Source of the DNA: Solirubrobacter sp963736505
GTDB taxonomy: Bacteria > Actinomycetota > Thermoleophilia > Solirubrobacterales > Solirubrobacteraceae
Length of the DNA: 64,000 bases
Reading direction: 5' to 3'
NCBI GenBank assembly: GCA_963736505.1
Contig: CAVTOZ010000007.1
Coordinates: 310,001 to 374,000 of the forward strand
Numbering within the stretch: the first letter of the stretch is position 1; each line of letters begins with the position of its first letter. This document shows, piece by piece, positions 33,759 through 42,089 of the stretch. The notes beneath the pieces are model-generated. The model worked only from the letters and a program-made list of their open reading frames with translations. It did not search any database and was not told the origin of the DNA. The translations under genes and the position numbers were made by a program.

Positions 33759-35413
33759 CAGAACAGCGAGTACCGCTGGGCCAGCGGCAGCTCGGACACG
33801 GGCGCGGGCACGATCTCGTCGCCGTCGACCCACACGCGGAACGTGTCGGGCTCGACGCGGATCTTCGGCCGCGCGTCGTTGAGCGGCATGTCGGCCTTGG
33901 TCACGCCGCGCGTGTTCGCGACCGCCACCACGCGCGACTCTAGGCCGAGGTCGCCGACCTCCGCCACCGGCGCGACGAACGTCAGCGACCGCCGCGCCGC
34001 GGCGCGCCCCGTGCCGGCGAACATCGGCTGCGAGAGCACCGGCTGCGGCGTCGGGATCGAGGCGTTGGCGTCGCCCATGGGCGCCCAGGCGATCGCGCCG
34101 CCCTTCAGCACCAGCCGCGGCCGGATCGCGAAGTAGGCCGGATCCCACAGCACGAGGTCGGCGAGCTTGCCGACCTCGACCGAGCCGACCTCGCCCGCGA
34201 TCCCGTGCGCGATCGCGGGACAGATCGTGTACTTGGCGACGTAGCGCCGCAGCCGCAGGTTGTCGGCGCCGCGCCGGGCGGCCATCGCGTGCGCGGTCTG
34301 CCACGTCCGCACGATCGTCTCGCCGACGCGCCCCATCGCCTGCGAGTCGGACCCGATCATCGAGATCGCGCCCATGTCGTGCAGCACGTCCTCGGCGGCG
34401 ATCGTGGTCCCGCGGATGCGGCTCTCCGCGAACGCCAGGTCCTCGGGGATGCGCGGGTTCAGGTGGTGGCAGACCATCAGCATGTCGAGGTGCTCGTCGA
34501 CCGTGTTGACGGTGTGTGGGCGCGTCGGGTTCGTCGAGGACGGCAGCACGTTCTCGAACGACGCGACCTCGATGATGTCCGGCGCATGGCCGCCGCCGGC
34601 GCCCTCCGTGTGGTAGGCGTGGATGCCGCGGCCGGCGATCGCGTCGAGCGTCGACTGCACGTAGCCGGCCTCGTTGAGCGTGTCCGTGTGGATCGCGACC
34701 TGCACGCCCGTCTCCTCGGCCGCGCGCAGGCAGGCGTCGATCGCCGCCGGCGTCGAGCCCCAGTCCTCGTGCAGCTTGAAGCCGCCCGCGCCGGCCCGCG
34801 CGGCGGCCAGCAGCCCTTCGCGCGAGACCGTGTTGCCCTTGCCCAGCAGCAGCACGTTCACGGGCAGCTGGTCCATCGCCACGAGCATCTCGCGGATCGC
34901 CCACGGCGACGGCGTGCACGTCGTCGCGCGCGTCCCCTCCGCGGGCCCGGTGCCGCCGCCGATCAGCGTCGTCATCCCCGCCGCGACCGCCTCGCCGACG
35001 ATCTGCGGGCAGATGAAGTGCACGTGGCAGTCGATCCCGCCGGCGGTGAGGATCCGCCCCTCGCCCGCGATCACCTCGGTGTGCGGGCCGATGACCATGT
35101 CGACGCCGTCGGCGATGTCCGGGTTGCCGGCCTTTCCGAGCCCCACGATGCGCCCGCCGCGGATCCCGACGTCGCACTTCACGACGCCCCAGTGATCGAG
35201 CACGACGACGTTCGTGATCACCGTCTCGGGGCCGTCGAGGGAGAGCCCCTGCAGCATCGACTCGCGGATCGTCTTGCCGCCGCCGAACACGGCCTCGTCG
35301 CCGCCCACGCAGCGGTCCTCCTCGACCTCGAGCCACAGGTCGGTGTCGGCCAGCCGCAGCCGGTCGCCGACCGTCGGGCCGTACAGCGCCCCGTAGCGCG
35401 CGCGGGAGATCAT
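33758..35413 (-). CDS. ureC: Urease subunit alpha
   Basis: 551 residues. The catalytic subunit hydrolyses urea to ammonia and carbamate. All active-site residues are present, each shifted by -4 against the Klebsiella numbering: Ni ligands H130, H132, carbamylated K213, H242, H268 and D356, substrate His H215, and flap residues C315-H316. Motifs: CHVHFICPQ, GFKLHEDWG, HTEGAGGGHAPD, MVCHHLN, MIGSDSQAMG. It overlaps ureB by ATGA and ureF by one base. The complete subunit implies a working enzyme, provided a nickel importer exists elsewhere. Confidence 0.99.
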   Translation of the reverse strand: MISRARYGALYGPTVGDRLRLADTDLWLEVEEDRCVGGDEAVFGGGKTIRESMLQGLSLDGPETVITNVVVLDHWGVVKCDVGIRGGRIVGLGKAGNPDIADGVDMVIGPHTEVIAGEGRILTAGGIDCHVHFICPQIVGEAVAAGMTTLIGGGTGPAEGTRATTCTPSPWAIREMLVAMDQLPVNVLLLGKGNTVSREGLLAAARAGAGGFKLHEDWGSTPAAIDACLRAAEETGVQVAIHTDTLNEAGYVQSTLDAIAGRGIHAYHTEGAGGGHAPDIIEVASFENVLPSSTNPTRPHTVNTVDEHLDMLMVCHHLNPRIPEDLAFAESRIRGTTIAAEDVLHDMGAISMIGSDSQAMGRVGETIVRTWQTAHAMAARRGADNLRLRRYVAKYTICPAIAHGIAGEVGSVEVGKLADLVLWDPAYFAIRPRLVLKGGAIAWAPMGDANASIPTPQPVLSQPMFAGTGRAAARRSLTFVAPVAEVGDLGLESRVVAVANTRGVTKADMPLNDARPKIRVEPDTFRVWVDGDEIVPAPVSELPLAQRYSLF

Positions 35414-35700
35414 CGGATCCGCAGCCCCGGCACGCGCCGGGCGCCGCCGAGGGCGACGAGCCCGACCTCGCGGTCGGCGCCCGGCTCGAAGCGCACCGAC
35501 GTCCCCGCCGGGATGTCGAGCCGGAAGCCGGCCGCCGCGTCGCGATCGAACGCCAGCGCGGCGTTGACGTCGGCGAAGTGGAAGTGCGAGCCGACCTGGA
35601 TCGGACGGTCGCCCGTGTTCTCGACGCGCAGCGAGCGCCGCTCGCGCCCCGCGTTGAGCTCGATCGAGCCCTCCGCCGTGATCAGCTCGCCCGGGATCAC
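35410..35700 (-). CDS. ureB: Urease subunit beta
   Basis: 96 residues. Standard UreB: IPGELITAEGSIELNAGRE (2-20), VENTGDRPIQVGSHFHFADVN (26-46) and FDRDAAAGFRLDIPAGTSVRFEPG (51-74). The GTG start overlaps the ureA stop (GTGA). It is a structural subunit of the (alpha-beta-gamma)3 enzyme. Confidence 0.98.
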   Translation of the reverse strand: MIPGELITAEGSIELNAGRERRSLRVENTGDRPIQVGSHFHFADVNAALAFDRDAAAGFRLDIPAGTSVRFEPGADREVGLVALGGARRVPGLRIR

Positions 35701-35999
35701 GCGATCGGGTCGTGCAGCGTCACGAGCTTGCGGCCGTCCGGGAACGTGGCCTCGACCTGCACCTCGTCCACCAGCTCCGGCACGCCCTCCATCACGTCCT
35801 CGCGCGCGAGCACGGTGCGTCCCGCGGCCATCAGCTCCGCGACCGGGATGCCGTCGCGCGCGCGCTCGATCACCCAGCACGACAGCAGCGCGGTCGCCTC
35901 CGGCGCGTTCAGCTTCACGCCCCGCTCGCGCCGCTCGCGGGCGACCATCCCCGCGACGGCGAGCAGGAGCTTGCCCTGGTCCGACGGCGTCAGCTGCAT
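35697..35999 (-). CDS. ureA: Urease subunit gamma
   Basis: 100 residues. Standard UreA: MQLTPSDQGKLLLAVAGMVARERRERG (1-27), LNAPEATALLSCWVIERARDG (30-50) and VPELVDEVQVEATFPDGRKLVTLHDPI at the end. First gene of ureABCFGD, all overlapping or nearly so. TAGCCT lies 9 nt before the ATG and no Shine-Dalgarno is seen, so the operon mRNA may be leaderless. The accessory order F-G-D is that of actinobacteria. Confidence 0.98.
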   Translation of the reverse strand: MQLTPSDQGKLLLAVAGMVARERRERGVKLNAPEATALLSCWVIERARDGIPVAELMAAGRTVLAREDVMEGVPELVDEVQVEATFPDGRKLVTLHDPIA

Positions 36000-36056
36000 G
36001 CGCGCCGCAGGCTAGCCCGGCGCCCGCGCGCGGCCATTGGCCAGCGGGAGCAAATC

Positions 36057-37307
36057 TCACGGCGCGTCTTGGACAGCCCCCCGCTCGGACAGCCACTGGC
36101 CGAGCAGCCCGCGGAAGTGGCCGGCGAACCTGTCGTGCTCGTGCGCGGGGTACGTGGCGCGCACCGTGTCCATCAGCAGCGCGTCGAAGTCGGGCGACCC
36201 GATCCAGTCGTACACCAGCTCGTCGACGTGGGCGAGCCGCGAGGCGCAGAAGTCCAGGTAGCGGTCGACCTCGAAGTACTCGTCGGAGAGCCTGCGGTAC
36301 TCCGCCAGCTTCTCCTCGTAGGAGAGGTCGGTGCGGTCGCCGATCGCGAAGTAGACCTGCGTGTCGAGGTCCACGGCGCGCGACGCGCGGCCCGTCACGA
36401 CGCAGAACACGCACCACTTCAGCAGCGCGCTGATCGCCCACGGGAAGTAGTAGTGCAGGCTCGTCACGGCCACGTCGGGGGAGGCGTTGGCGTAGTCGAT
36501 CGGGTGTGCCTCGGTGCCGCGGATCAGCGTCTCGCAGGAGTTGAACTCCCAGCGGAAGAACGCGTTGATCAGGCGCGAGATCGTCAGCACCTCGTCGCCG
36601 GTCGCGGGCGTCAGGAAGTCGTGCGAGACCGCGTAGCGCTCGTGCATCGGGCGGTCCGGGCGGAAGTTCATCACCATCGTCTCGGCGCCGATGCTCAACG
36701 AGCGCGCGAACACGTCGAAGCCCTCGATCGACTCCTGCAGGTGCATCAGCCGCTGGCCGGACTCGTCGTAGGCGCGGAACAGCTCCGCCTCGTCCTTGAT
36801 CCGCGTCACGCCGACCCACTGGCCGCCGTCGTAGGGCTTCATGAACAGCGGGTAGCCGATCTTGGCGGCGATCGCGCCGAGGTCGAACGGCTGGTTGTAC
36901 TTCGCCGCCATGTACGCGAAGCGCTCGTTGTCGGGCGGGTGCTTGTGCGGCACCAGCACGGTCTGCGGCACCTTCAGCCCGAGCCGCAGCATCGCGCTGT
37001 AGGCCGCGTGCTTCTCCATCGCCTGGAACGTGAACGGCGAGTTCAGCAGGTACACGTCGTCCATCAGCGCGACCTTCTTCAGCCACTCGCGCGGGAGCTC
37101 GTACCACCACGCCAGCCGGTCGATCACGAGCTGGTAGCGCGGCTTGTCGCGCAGGTCGAACGGCTCGATCGTGATCCGCTCGCTCGTCACGCGATGCGTC
37201 GTGCCCGAGGCGTCCTTGACCGGGCCGACCTTCCCCAGCAGCGTCTCGAAGGCGCGCGGCCAGTCCTCCTCCGTCCCCAGCAGCAGGCCGATCAGGTGAT
37301 TGCTCAT
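36057..37307 (-). CDS. ATP-grasp domain protein (putative amide/peptide ligase)
   Basis: 416 residues. ATP-grasp features: an early MEKHAAYSAMLRLGLKVPQTVLV (about 96-118), the ATP-binding YPLFMKPYDGGQWVGV (about 152-167), an acidic ESIEGFDVFARSL, and a Mg-binding stretch FRWEFNSCE then HPIDYANASPD (about 248-275). These enzymes join a carboxylate to an amine or thiol through an acyl phosphate. A ~120-residue C-terminal helical domain follows. Its ATG shares one base with the stop of an esterase gene, so it is the third member of a coupled operon. Substrates are unknown. Confidence 0.8.
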   Translation of the reverse strand: MSNHLIGLLLGTEEDWPRAFETLLGKVGPVKDASGTTHRVTSERITIEPFDLRDKPRYQLVIDRLAWWYELPREWLKKVALMDDVYLLNSPFTFQAMEKHAAYSAMLRLGLKVPQTVLVPHKHPPDNERFAYMAAKYNQPFDLGAIAAKIGYPLFMKPYDGGQWVGVTRIKDEAELFRAYDESGQRLMHLQESIEGFDVFARSLSIGAETMVMNFRPDRPMHERYAVSHDFLTPATGDEVLTISRLINAFFRWEFNSCETLIRGTEAHPIDYANASPDVAVTSLHYYFPWAISALLKWCVFCVVTGRASRAVDLDTQVYFAIGDRTDLSYEEKLAEYRRLSDEYFEVDRYLDFCASRLAHVDELVYDWIGSPDFDALLMDTVRATYPAHEHDRFAGHFRGLLGQWLSERGAVQDAP

Positions 37308-38038
37308 CAGCAGAACCTCGGGAGATGGTGGGCGATCTGGGCGCGCCAGGACGGCCAGTCGTGCGGGACGTCGTGGCCCCACAGGTCGAGCTCGTGGCGG
37401 ATGCCCTTGGCGGCGAGCAGGCCCGCGAGCCGCTTGGTGGACTCGAGCGCGCCGGTCGAGTCCTCCCACATGCCCTGCCCGCACACGAGCAGCAGGTTGA
37501 CCTGGCCGCGCAGCCACTCGAGGTGGTCGCCGCCCAGGTGCTCGACGTAGTCGATCGGGTTGTTGAAGTAGGTCGCCTCGCCGCGCTCGCCCCAGCCGTT
37601 CCAGGCGGCGGGGTCGTAGTTGCCCGACATGCACAGCGCGAGCGGGAACAGGTCGGCGCGCTTGAGCGCGAAGTTGGCGGCGTGGAAGGCGCCGAGGCTG
37701 ATGCCCGTGGTGATGATCTCGCCGCCCGTCTCGGCGTGGATGAACGGCACCACCTGGTCGAGGATCCACGACTCGTAGCGGCCGTGCTGGCGCGCGCGCT
37801 CCTCGACCGGCAGCGCCTGGTTCGACCACGAGGCGGCGTCGAAGGAGTCGATGCAGTAGAGCTTCATGCGCCCCGCCTCCAGCAGGCCTCCGACGGCGTC
37901 GACCATGCCCTGTTCCTGCCAGTCCCACGCGCGCCCCTGCTCGGCCGGGAACGCGAGCACGGGCCGGCCGTAGTGGCCGTAGACGACGACGGAGCCGGAG
38001 GCGCCGATCGCGGGCGAGTACAGCTCGTGGTGGTTCAT
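37307..38038 (-). CDS. Alpha/beta-hydrolase (esterase D/PF00756-like)
   Basis: 243 residues. N-terminal MNHHELYSPAIGASGSVVVYGHYGRPVLAFP, nucleophile elbow TTGISLGAF (Ser about 127), Asp probably in the LLVCGQGMWED region (about 202-212), and His in LWGHDVPHDWP (about 222-232). All of a Ser hydrolase triad can be placed. Overlaps the upstream esterase gene (ATGA) and the downstream ATP-grasp gene (TGATG). Likely cytoplasmic; no signal peptide. Confidence 0.8.
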   Translation of the reverse strand: MNHHELYSPAIGASGSVVVYGHYGRPVLAFPAEQGRAWDWQEQGMVDAVGGLLEAGRMKLYCIDSFDAASWSNQALPVEERARQHGRYESWILDQVVPFIHAETGGEIITTGISLGAFHAANFALKRADLFPLALCMSGNYDPAAWNGWGERGEATYFNNPIDYVEHLGGDHLEWLRGQVNLLLVCGQGMWEDSTGALESTKRLAGLLAAKGIRHELDLWGHDVPHDWPSWRAQIAHHLPRFC

Positions 38039-39051
38039 CGGACCCACGCGCGCCGCAGCAGCGCGGTCAGGTGCGGCTCGAACGCGTCGCGCCAGCCGGT
38101 GTAGTTGTGCATGTCCGGCACCTCCTCCAATACGACCTCGTACCCCTGCGCGGCCAGGACATGCGCCATCGCGCGGTTGTTCGCCGCGTTCTCCTCGGCG
38201 ATGCCGACCGTCATCGTCACCGGGATCGGGATCGCGTACGGCGCGTTGCGGTCCATCCCGCGTACGAAGCGCACGATCCGGGCGAAGCGCGGGAAGCGCC
38301 ACTCCTGCGGATCCAGCCGCGGCGTGAAGAAGCTGCCGGACTGCAGGAACAGCGCGCCGAGGCGGCGCGGGAAGCTGCGGTGCGCGTGCAGCATCGCCAG
38401 GCCGCCGAGGCTCGCGCCCATCCCGGCCAGCGCGCCGACGGTGGGGAACTGGGCCCGCAGCGCGGGGATCACGTCGTTGGCGAGCACGCGCCCGTACACC
38501 TGCGAGGCCGAGTACCACTGGTCGCGGTCGCCGGGCGAGAGCAGCGCGACGCGGTGCGGCGGGAGCTCGCCGGAGGCGATCTTGGCGGCCGTGAAGCGCG
38601 TCAGCGACGCGAGCGCGTCGTACTCCGGCCCGTCGTGCGCGACCAGCAGCCGCAGCGCCTTGTCGGCGGGCGCGTCGGCCGGCGACCAGACGCGGATCGC
38701 GACGTCCGCGCCGAGCCCGCGGCCGCGCACCGCGAGCTCGTCGTAGCGCCCCTCGACGCCGGGGGCCTCGAGCCACGCCGGCGGCTCGTAGCCGGGCAGC
38801 AGCAGCACCGACTTCTCGCCGAACGCGCCCGGCGCGCGGTGCGGGTTGCCGGGGTCGAGCATGTGCTCGACGCCGCCGTCCGCGTCGACCAGCTCGAGCT
38901 TGTACTCGAGCCGCTTGACGTCGCGCGGTCGCAGGTCCAGCACCCACTCGCCGCCGACGTGGGAGAACGTGCGCTGGGCCTCCGGCAGATGCAGGTCGCT
39001 GGCGAGCCGTACGGCGGCGAAGCGGCCTTCGGGGTCGGCGACGCGGAGCAT
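38035..39051 (-). CDS. Enterochelin-esterase-like hydrolase with N-terminal E-set domain
   Basis: 338 residues. N-terminal ~90 residues form an E-set/CBM48-like domain (VADPEGRFAAVRLASDLHLPEA...WVLDLRPRDVKRLEYKL), as in Fes/IroD. The catalytic domain has the elbow GMGASLGGLAML (Ser about 202) and His in VPDMHNYTGWRDAF (about 313). The known Fes family opens ester-linked siderophores, but here the partners are another esterase and an ATP-grasp ligase, so a different ester is likely. ATG with TACCGT 9 nt upstream starts the operon; the STAS gene lies 20 bp before it. Confidence 0.82.
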   Translation of the reverse strand: MLRVADPEGRFAAVRLASDLHLPEAQRTFSHVGGEWVLDLRPRDVKRLEYKLELVDADGGVEHMLDPGNPHRAPGAFGEKSVLLLPGYEPPAWLEAPGVEGRYDELAVRGRGLGADVAIRVWSPADAPADKALRLLVAHDGPEYDALASLTRFTAAKIASGELPPHRVALLSPGDRDQWYSASQVYGRVLANDVIPALRAQFPTVGALAGMGASLGGLAMLHAHRSFPRRLGALFLQSGSFFTPRLDPQEWRFPRFARIVRFVRGMDRNAPYAIPIPVTMTVGIAEENAANNRAMAHVLAAQGYEVVLEEVPDMHNYTGWRDAFEPHLTALLRRAWVR

Positions 39052-39071
39052 GGCCGCGCCACGGTATTACC

Positions 39072-39422
39072 TCAGTCCGCGGGAACGAGCGCCGCCGCCG
39101 CCTCGTCGCGGCTGGCGAACGGCGCGAGCACGTCGGCGATGCCGATCACGTCGAGCACGCGGCGGACCGGCCCGGGCGGGCAGACGACGACCAGCTCGCG
39201 CTGCTCGCGCCCCAGCAGCGAGCGGGCGCGTAAGAGCGTGTTGACGCCGGTGGAGTCCATGAAGGTGAGGCCCGAGAGGTCGAGCACGTAGGCGCCGGCG
39301 CCCTCGAGCAGCGCGGACTGGATCTGCTCCTCGATCCGCGGTGCGCCGGTCAGGTCGAGCTCGCCGCGGAGGGCGAGGCCGCGCGCGCCGGCGAGGGCGA
39401 TCGGCTCTGCGAGGAGGTCCAT
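39072..39422 (-). CDS. STAS-domain protein (anti-sigma factor antagonist)
   Basis: 116 residues, one STAS domain. RGELDLTGAPRIEEQI (about 19-34), VLDLSGLTFMDSTGVNTLLRAR (about 47-68) with the phosphorylatable Ser of DSTG (about 58), and a typical CPPGPVRRVLDVIGI end. When dephosphorylated, such proteins bind anti-sigma kinases and free a sigma factor. No kinase or phosphatase partner is adjacent. ATG with TAGTGT exactly 7 nt upstream. Confidence 0.93.
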   Translation of the reverse strand: MDLLAEPIALAGARGLALRGELDLTGAPRIEEQIQSALLEGAGAYVLDLSGLTFMDSTGVNTLLRARSLLGREQRELVVVCPPGPVRRVLDVIGIADVLAPFASRDEAAAALVPAD

Positions 39423-39513
39423 GGCCGCGACACTAGGCCGCCGCGGCGCCCGCGTCCGCGTCCGCGTCGGCGCCACGACGTATGCGCGCGGACATCGCGG
39501 GTAGGAACCCGGG

Positions 39514-40242
39514 ATGGCCCCGGGCGTCATCAGCATCGTCGACGCGGACCCCGAGCTCGCGGAGCTGCTCGACGACGGCCAGCTCCAGCAGGCCCGGCAC
39601 GAGGCGCTGACGCGCGTGCAGCGGCTCTCGCCCGGGGAGTGGGACGTCGCGGGCGCGCTCGAGCCCGACGTCCACCACCGCGGCTTCCTGATCGTCGAAG
39701 GGCTGATGAGCCGCGAGGTCGACGTGCTCGGGCGCGGCTGCGTCGAGCTGCTCGGCCCGTGCGACGTGATGCGCCCGTGGAGCTGGGACGAGGAGGGCTC
39801 GCACGTGCAGGCCGAGGTGGGCTGGAACGTGCTCGAGCCGACGCGGCTGGCGGTGCTCGACCACGGCCTCGTGGCGCGGATCGTGCCGTGGCCGCAGCTC
39901 GGCGTCGAGCTCTTCAACCGCGGCACGCGGCGCGCGCACCACCTCGCCGTCGCGCTCGCGATCGCGCACCACAACCGCGTCGAGGACCGGCTGCTGCTGA
40001 CGCTCTGGCACCTCGCCGAGCGCTGGGGGCGCGTCACGCCCGACGGCATCGTCGTCCCGCTCCCGCTCAGCCACCAGCGGCTCGCCGACCTCGTCGGCGC
40101 CCACCGCCCGTCGGTCACCACGGCGATGGGCGCGCTCTCGAAGGCCGGCAAGGTCAGCCGCCGCGACGGCGGCGACTGGGTCCTGCACGGCCGGCCGCCC
40201 GAGAAGCTGCGCGGCCACCGGCTGATGGCCGCGCTGTCCTAG
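39514..40242 (+). CDS. Crp/Fnr-family transcriptional regulator
   Basis: 242 residues. A degenerate cyclic-nucleotide-binding-like domain (about 15-140, without the PRAAT-like cNMP motif) precedes a Crp-type winged helix: PLSHQRLADLVGAHRPSVTTAMGALSKAGKV (about 182-212), whose recognition helix HRPSVTTAMGAL is the Crp pattern. The ligand is unknown. It ends 5 bp from the convergent hypothetical gene at 40248. Confidence 0.85.
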   Translation: MAPGVISIVDADPELAELLDDGQLQQARHEALTRVQRLSPGEWDVAGALEPDVHHRGFLIVEGLMSREVDVLGRGCVELLGPCDVMRPWSWDEEGSHVQAEVGWNVLEPTRLAVLDHGLVARIVPWPQLGVELFNRGTRRAHHLAVALAIAHHNRVEDRLLLTLWHLAERWGRVTPDGIVVPLPLSHQRLADLVGAHRPSVTTAMGALSKAGKVSRRDGGDWVLHGRPPEKLRGHRLMAALS

Positions 40243-40247
40243 GGCTC

Positions 40248-40868
40248 CTAGAGGTCGAGCGACTTCAGCGTCCCGTCCGCGGTCCAGTACAGGCGCGGGC
40301 CGAAGTCGCTGGTGAGGGCCGACGCCGCGAGCTGCCCGACGGTCGTCCCCGCCGGCTCGAGCTGGCGGTCGCCCTTGCCGTCAGCGATCCGCAGCTGGCC
40401 GCACGCGTAGGCCATCCCGCCGTTCTTGAAGAACACGACGTCGACGATGCCGCCGACGTCGCCGCGGTCGAACGCGTCGCACGGCTGCGTCGTGTGCAGC
40501 CGCTTGCGCGTCTTGACGTCGAAGGTCGCGGCCCTGCGGTCCTCGCTCGCCCCGCCCTCGAGCAGGATGTCGACGCCGACGTAGCGGCCGCCGACGATCG
40601 TGAACGTGTCGTGCTCGATCGAGTCCTCGCCGTGGTCGACGGACGCGATCATCGTGAAGCGGCGGCCGGTCGAGGTCCAGCAGCCGAGGATCCGATCGTG
40701 GCGCGTCTCGGTCCGCCCGAGCTTCGCCTTCAGCGAGACGACGCGGACGGAGCCGGAGGCGGCGAGCAACTTGGCGCCGTCGCGCGTGCAGCTCTTCGAC
40801 GCGGCGTGCGCGGGAGCGCAGAGCAGGACGGCCGCGAGGCAGGTCAGGAGGGGGATGGCGCGTTTCAT
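40248..40868 (-). CDS. Secreted hypothetical protein
   Basis: 206 residues. Clear Sec signal peptide (MKRAIPLLTCLAAVLLCAPAHA, cut after AHA). The mature part has cysteines at CTRDG, LGCWTS, PCDAF and ACGQL, probably two disulfides, and ends with a beta-rich stretch (FGPRLYWTADGTLKSLDL). No family recognised; such propeller-blade-like proteins are common in soil actinobacteria. ATG with TAGCGT 8 nt upstream. Confidence 0.7.
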   Translation of the reverse strand: MKRAIPLLTCLAAVLLCAPAHAASKSCTRDGAKLLAASGSVRVVSLKAKLGRTETRHDRILGCWTSTGRRFTMIASVDHGEDSIEHDTFTIVGGRYVGVDILLEGGASEDRRAATFDVKTRKRLHTTQPCDAFDRGDVGGIVDVVFFKNGGMAYACGQLRIADGKGDRQLEPAGTTVGQLAASALTSDFGPRLYWTADGTLKSLDL

Positions 40869-40952
40869 GGCGACCGACGCTAACCGGCCCGCGTTCACGC
40901 CTGCTTCACCGCGAGGGTGGAGCCGGGCACCACCTGTCGGCATGATGCGCCG

Positions 40953-42089
40953 GTGCTGCACGACCCCGAGCAGGCGCGCGTCCTGCGCGCGATCACCGAT
41001 CGCCTCGACGAGGCCGCGCTCGTGCGCCGCTTCAACGACGTCCTCGGCGACGCGCCGGCGTTCGCCCGCTTCTCGTTCGACGGCGACGGGCTGAGCGAGC
41101 GCGGCCTGGCGGCGATCCGCTGGAACGTCGGCCTCCTGGTGCGCTGGCTCACCGGCGGCAACCCGCCGAGCGCGTCCGAGCGCGGCGAGCTGGTCGACCT
41201 GATCCGGATGCGGGCGTCCGAGGGCCGCGCGATGGAGGACGGCCTGTTCGTCTACCGCAATTCGCTGCGGGCGCTGTGGGACGAGCTGCACGCGCTCGCG
41301 ACCGACGCGGAGCGGCCGACGCTCGACCGCAACGCCGCGATCCTGTGGGGCTACCAGGACATCGTCGGCGAGGCCTTCGGCGCCGCGTACGCGGCCGAGA
41401 GCGACACGCCGGGGACCGCCGGCGAGCGGCGCGCGCACGCGCTGCTGGAGCGGCTCGCCTCGGCCGAGCAGCTGTCGGTCGAGGACGCCGAGCGCGCCGC
41501 GCGGCTCGGGTTCGCGCTCGAGGGTCCGTTCCGCCCGTTTGTCGCGCAGCTTGCGGGCGCTCCGGTGCGCGACCACATCCTGCTCGCGAGCCGCCTGCGG
41601 GCCGACGGCGCGCTCGCCGCCACGCAGGGGACCCGGGTCGCGGGGGTCACGCCGGCCGGGCTGCGCTGGGACCCGTACTTCGGCGACCCGCGGCTGCTGC
41701 TCGCCGTCGAGGAGGCGACCGGGCGCGAGCACGTCGGCGCGGCGCTGGCGCGCGTGCACGCGCTGGCGGCGCTGGCCGCCGCGGCGGGGCGCCGTGGGTA
41801 CGCGGAACCCGGCGAGTTCCTGCCCGAGCTGCTCCTGCACGGGTCGCCGGACCTCGCGACCCGGCTCGCCGAGCGCGTCTTCGGCCCGCTCGACGACCAG
41901 CTCGCGCAGACGCTCGCCGCGCTGGCGGCGCACGACTTCGACCGCGCGGCGACCGCGGCGGCGCTGCCCGTGCACCGCAACACGCTGCTGTACCGGCTCA
42001 ACCGCATCCACGCGCTCACCGGGCTCGACGTCCAGGTTGCGCGCGACCGCGGCACGGTCTGGCTCGCGGCGCTGTGGCGCGCCGCCTAG
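40953..42089 (+). CDS. PucR/CdaR-type helix-turn-helix regulator
   Basis: 378 residues from GTG 40953 (CATGAT 6 nt upstream); an upstream in-frame ATG at 40917 would add 12 residues. The C-terminus has the PucR HTH_30 motif: FDRAATAAALPVHRNTLLYRLNRIHALTGLDV (about 329-360). A GGDEF-like middle region and an N-terminal all-alpha domain (about 10-180) precede it. PucR-like factors control purine, sugar-diacid or amino-acid use; the target here is not clear, though the ureide operon is about 9 kb away. Its stop shares CTAG with the convergent gene. Confidence 0.82.
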   Translation: MLHDPEQARVLRAITDRLDEAALVRRFNDVLGDAPAFARFSFDGDGLSERGLAAIRWNVGLLVRWLTGGNPPSASERGELVDLIRMRASEGRAMEDGLFVYRNSLRALWDELHALATDAERPTLDRNAAILWGYQDIVGEAFGAAYAAESDTPGTAGERRAHALLERLASAEQLSVEDAERAARLGFALEGPFRPFVAQLAGAPVRDHILLASRLRADGALAATQGTRVAGVTPAGLRWDPYFGDPRLLLAVEEATGREHVGAALARVHALAALAAAAGRRGYAEPGEFLPELLLHGSPDLATRLAERVFGPLDDQLAQTLAALAAHDFDRAATAAALPVHRNTLLYRLNRIHALTGLDVQVARDRGTVWLAALWRAA

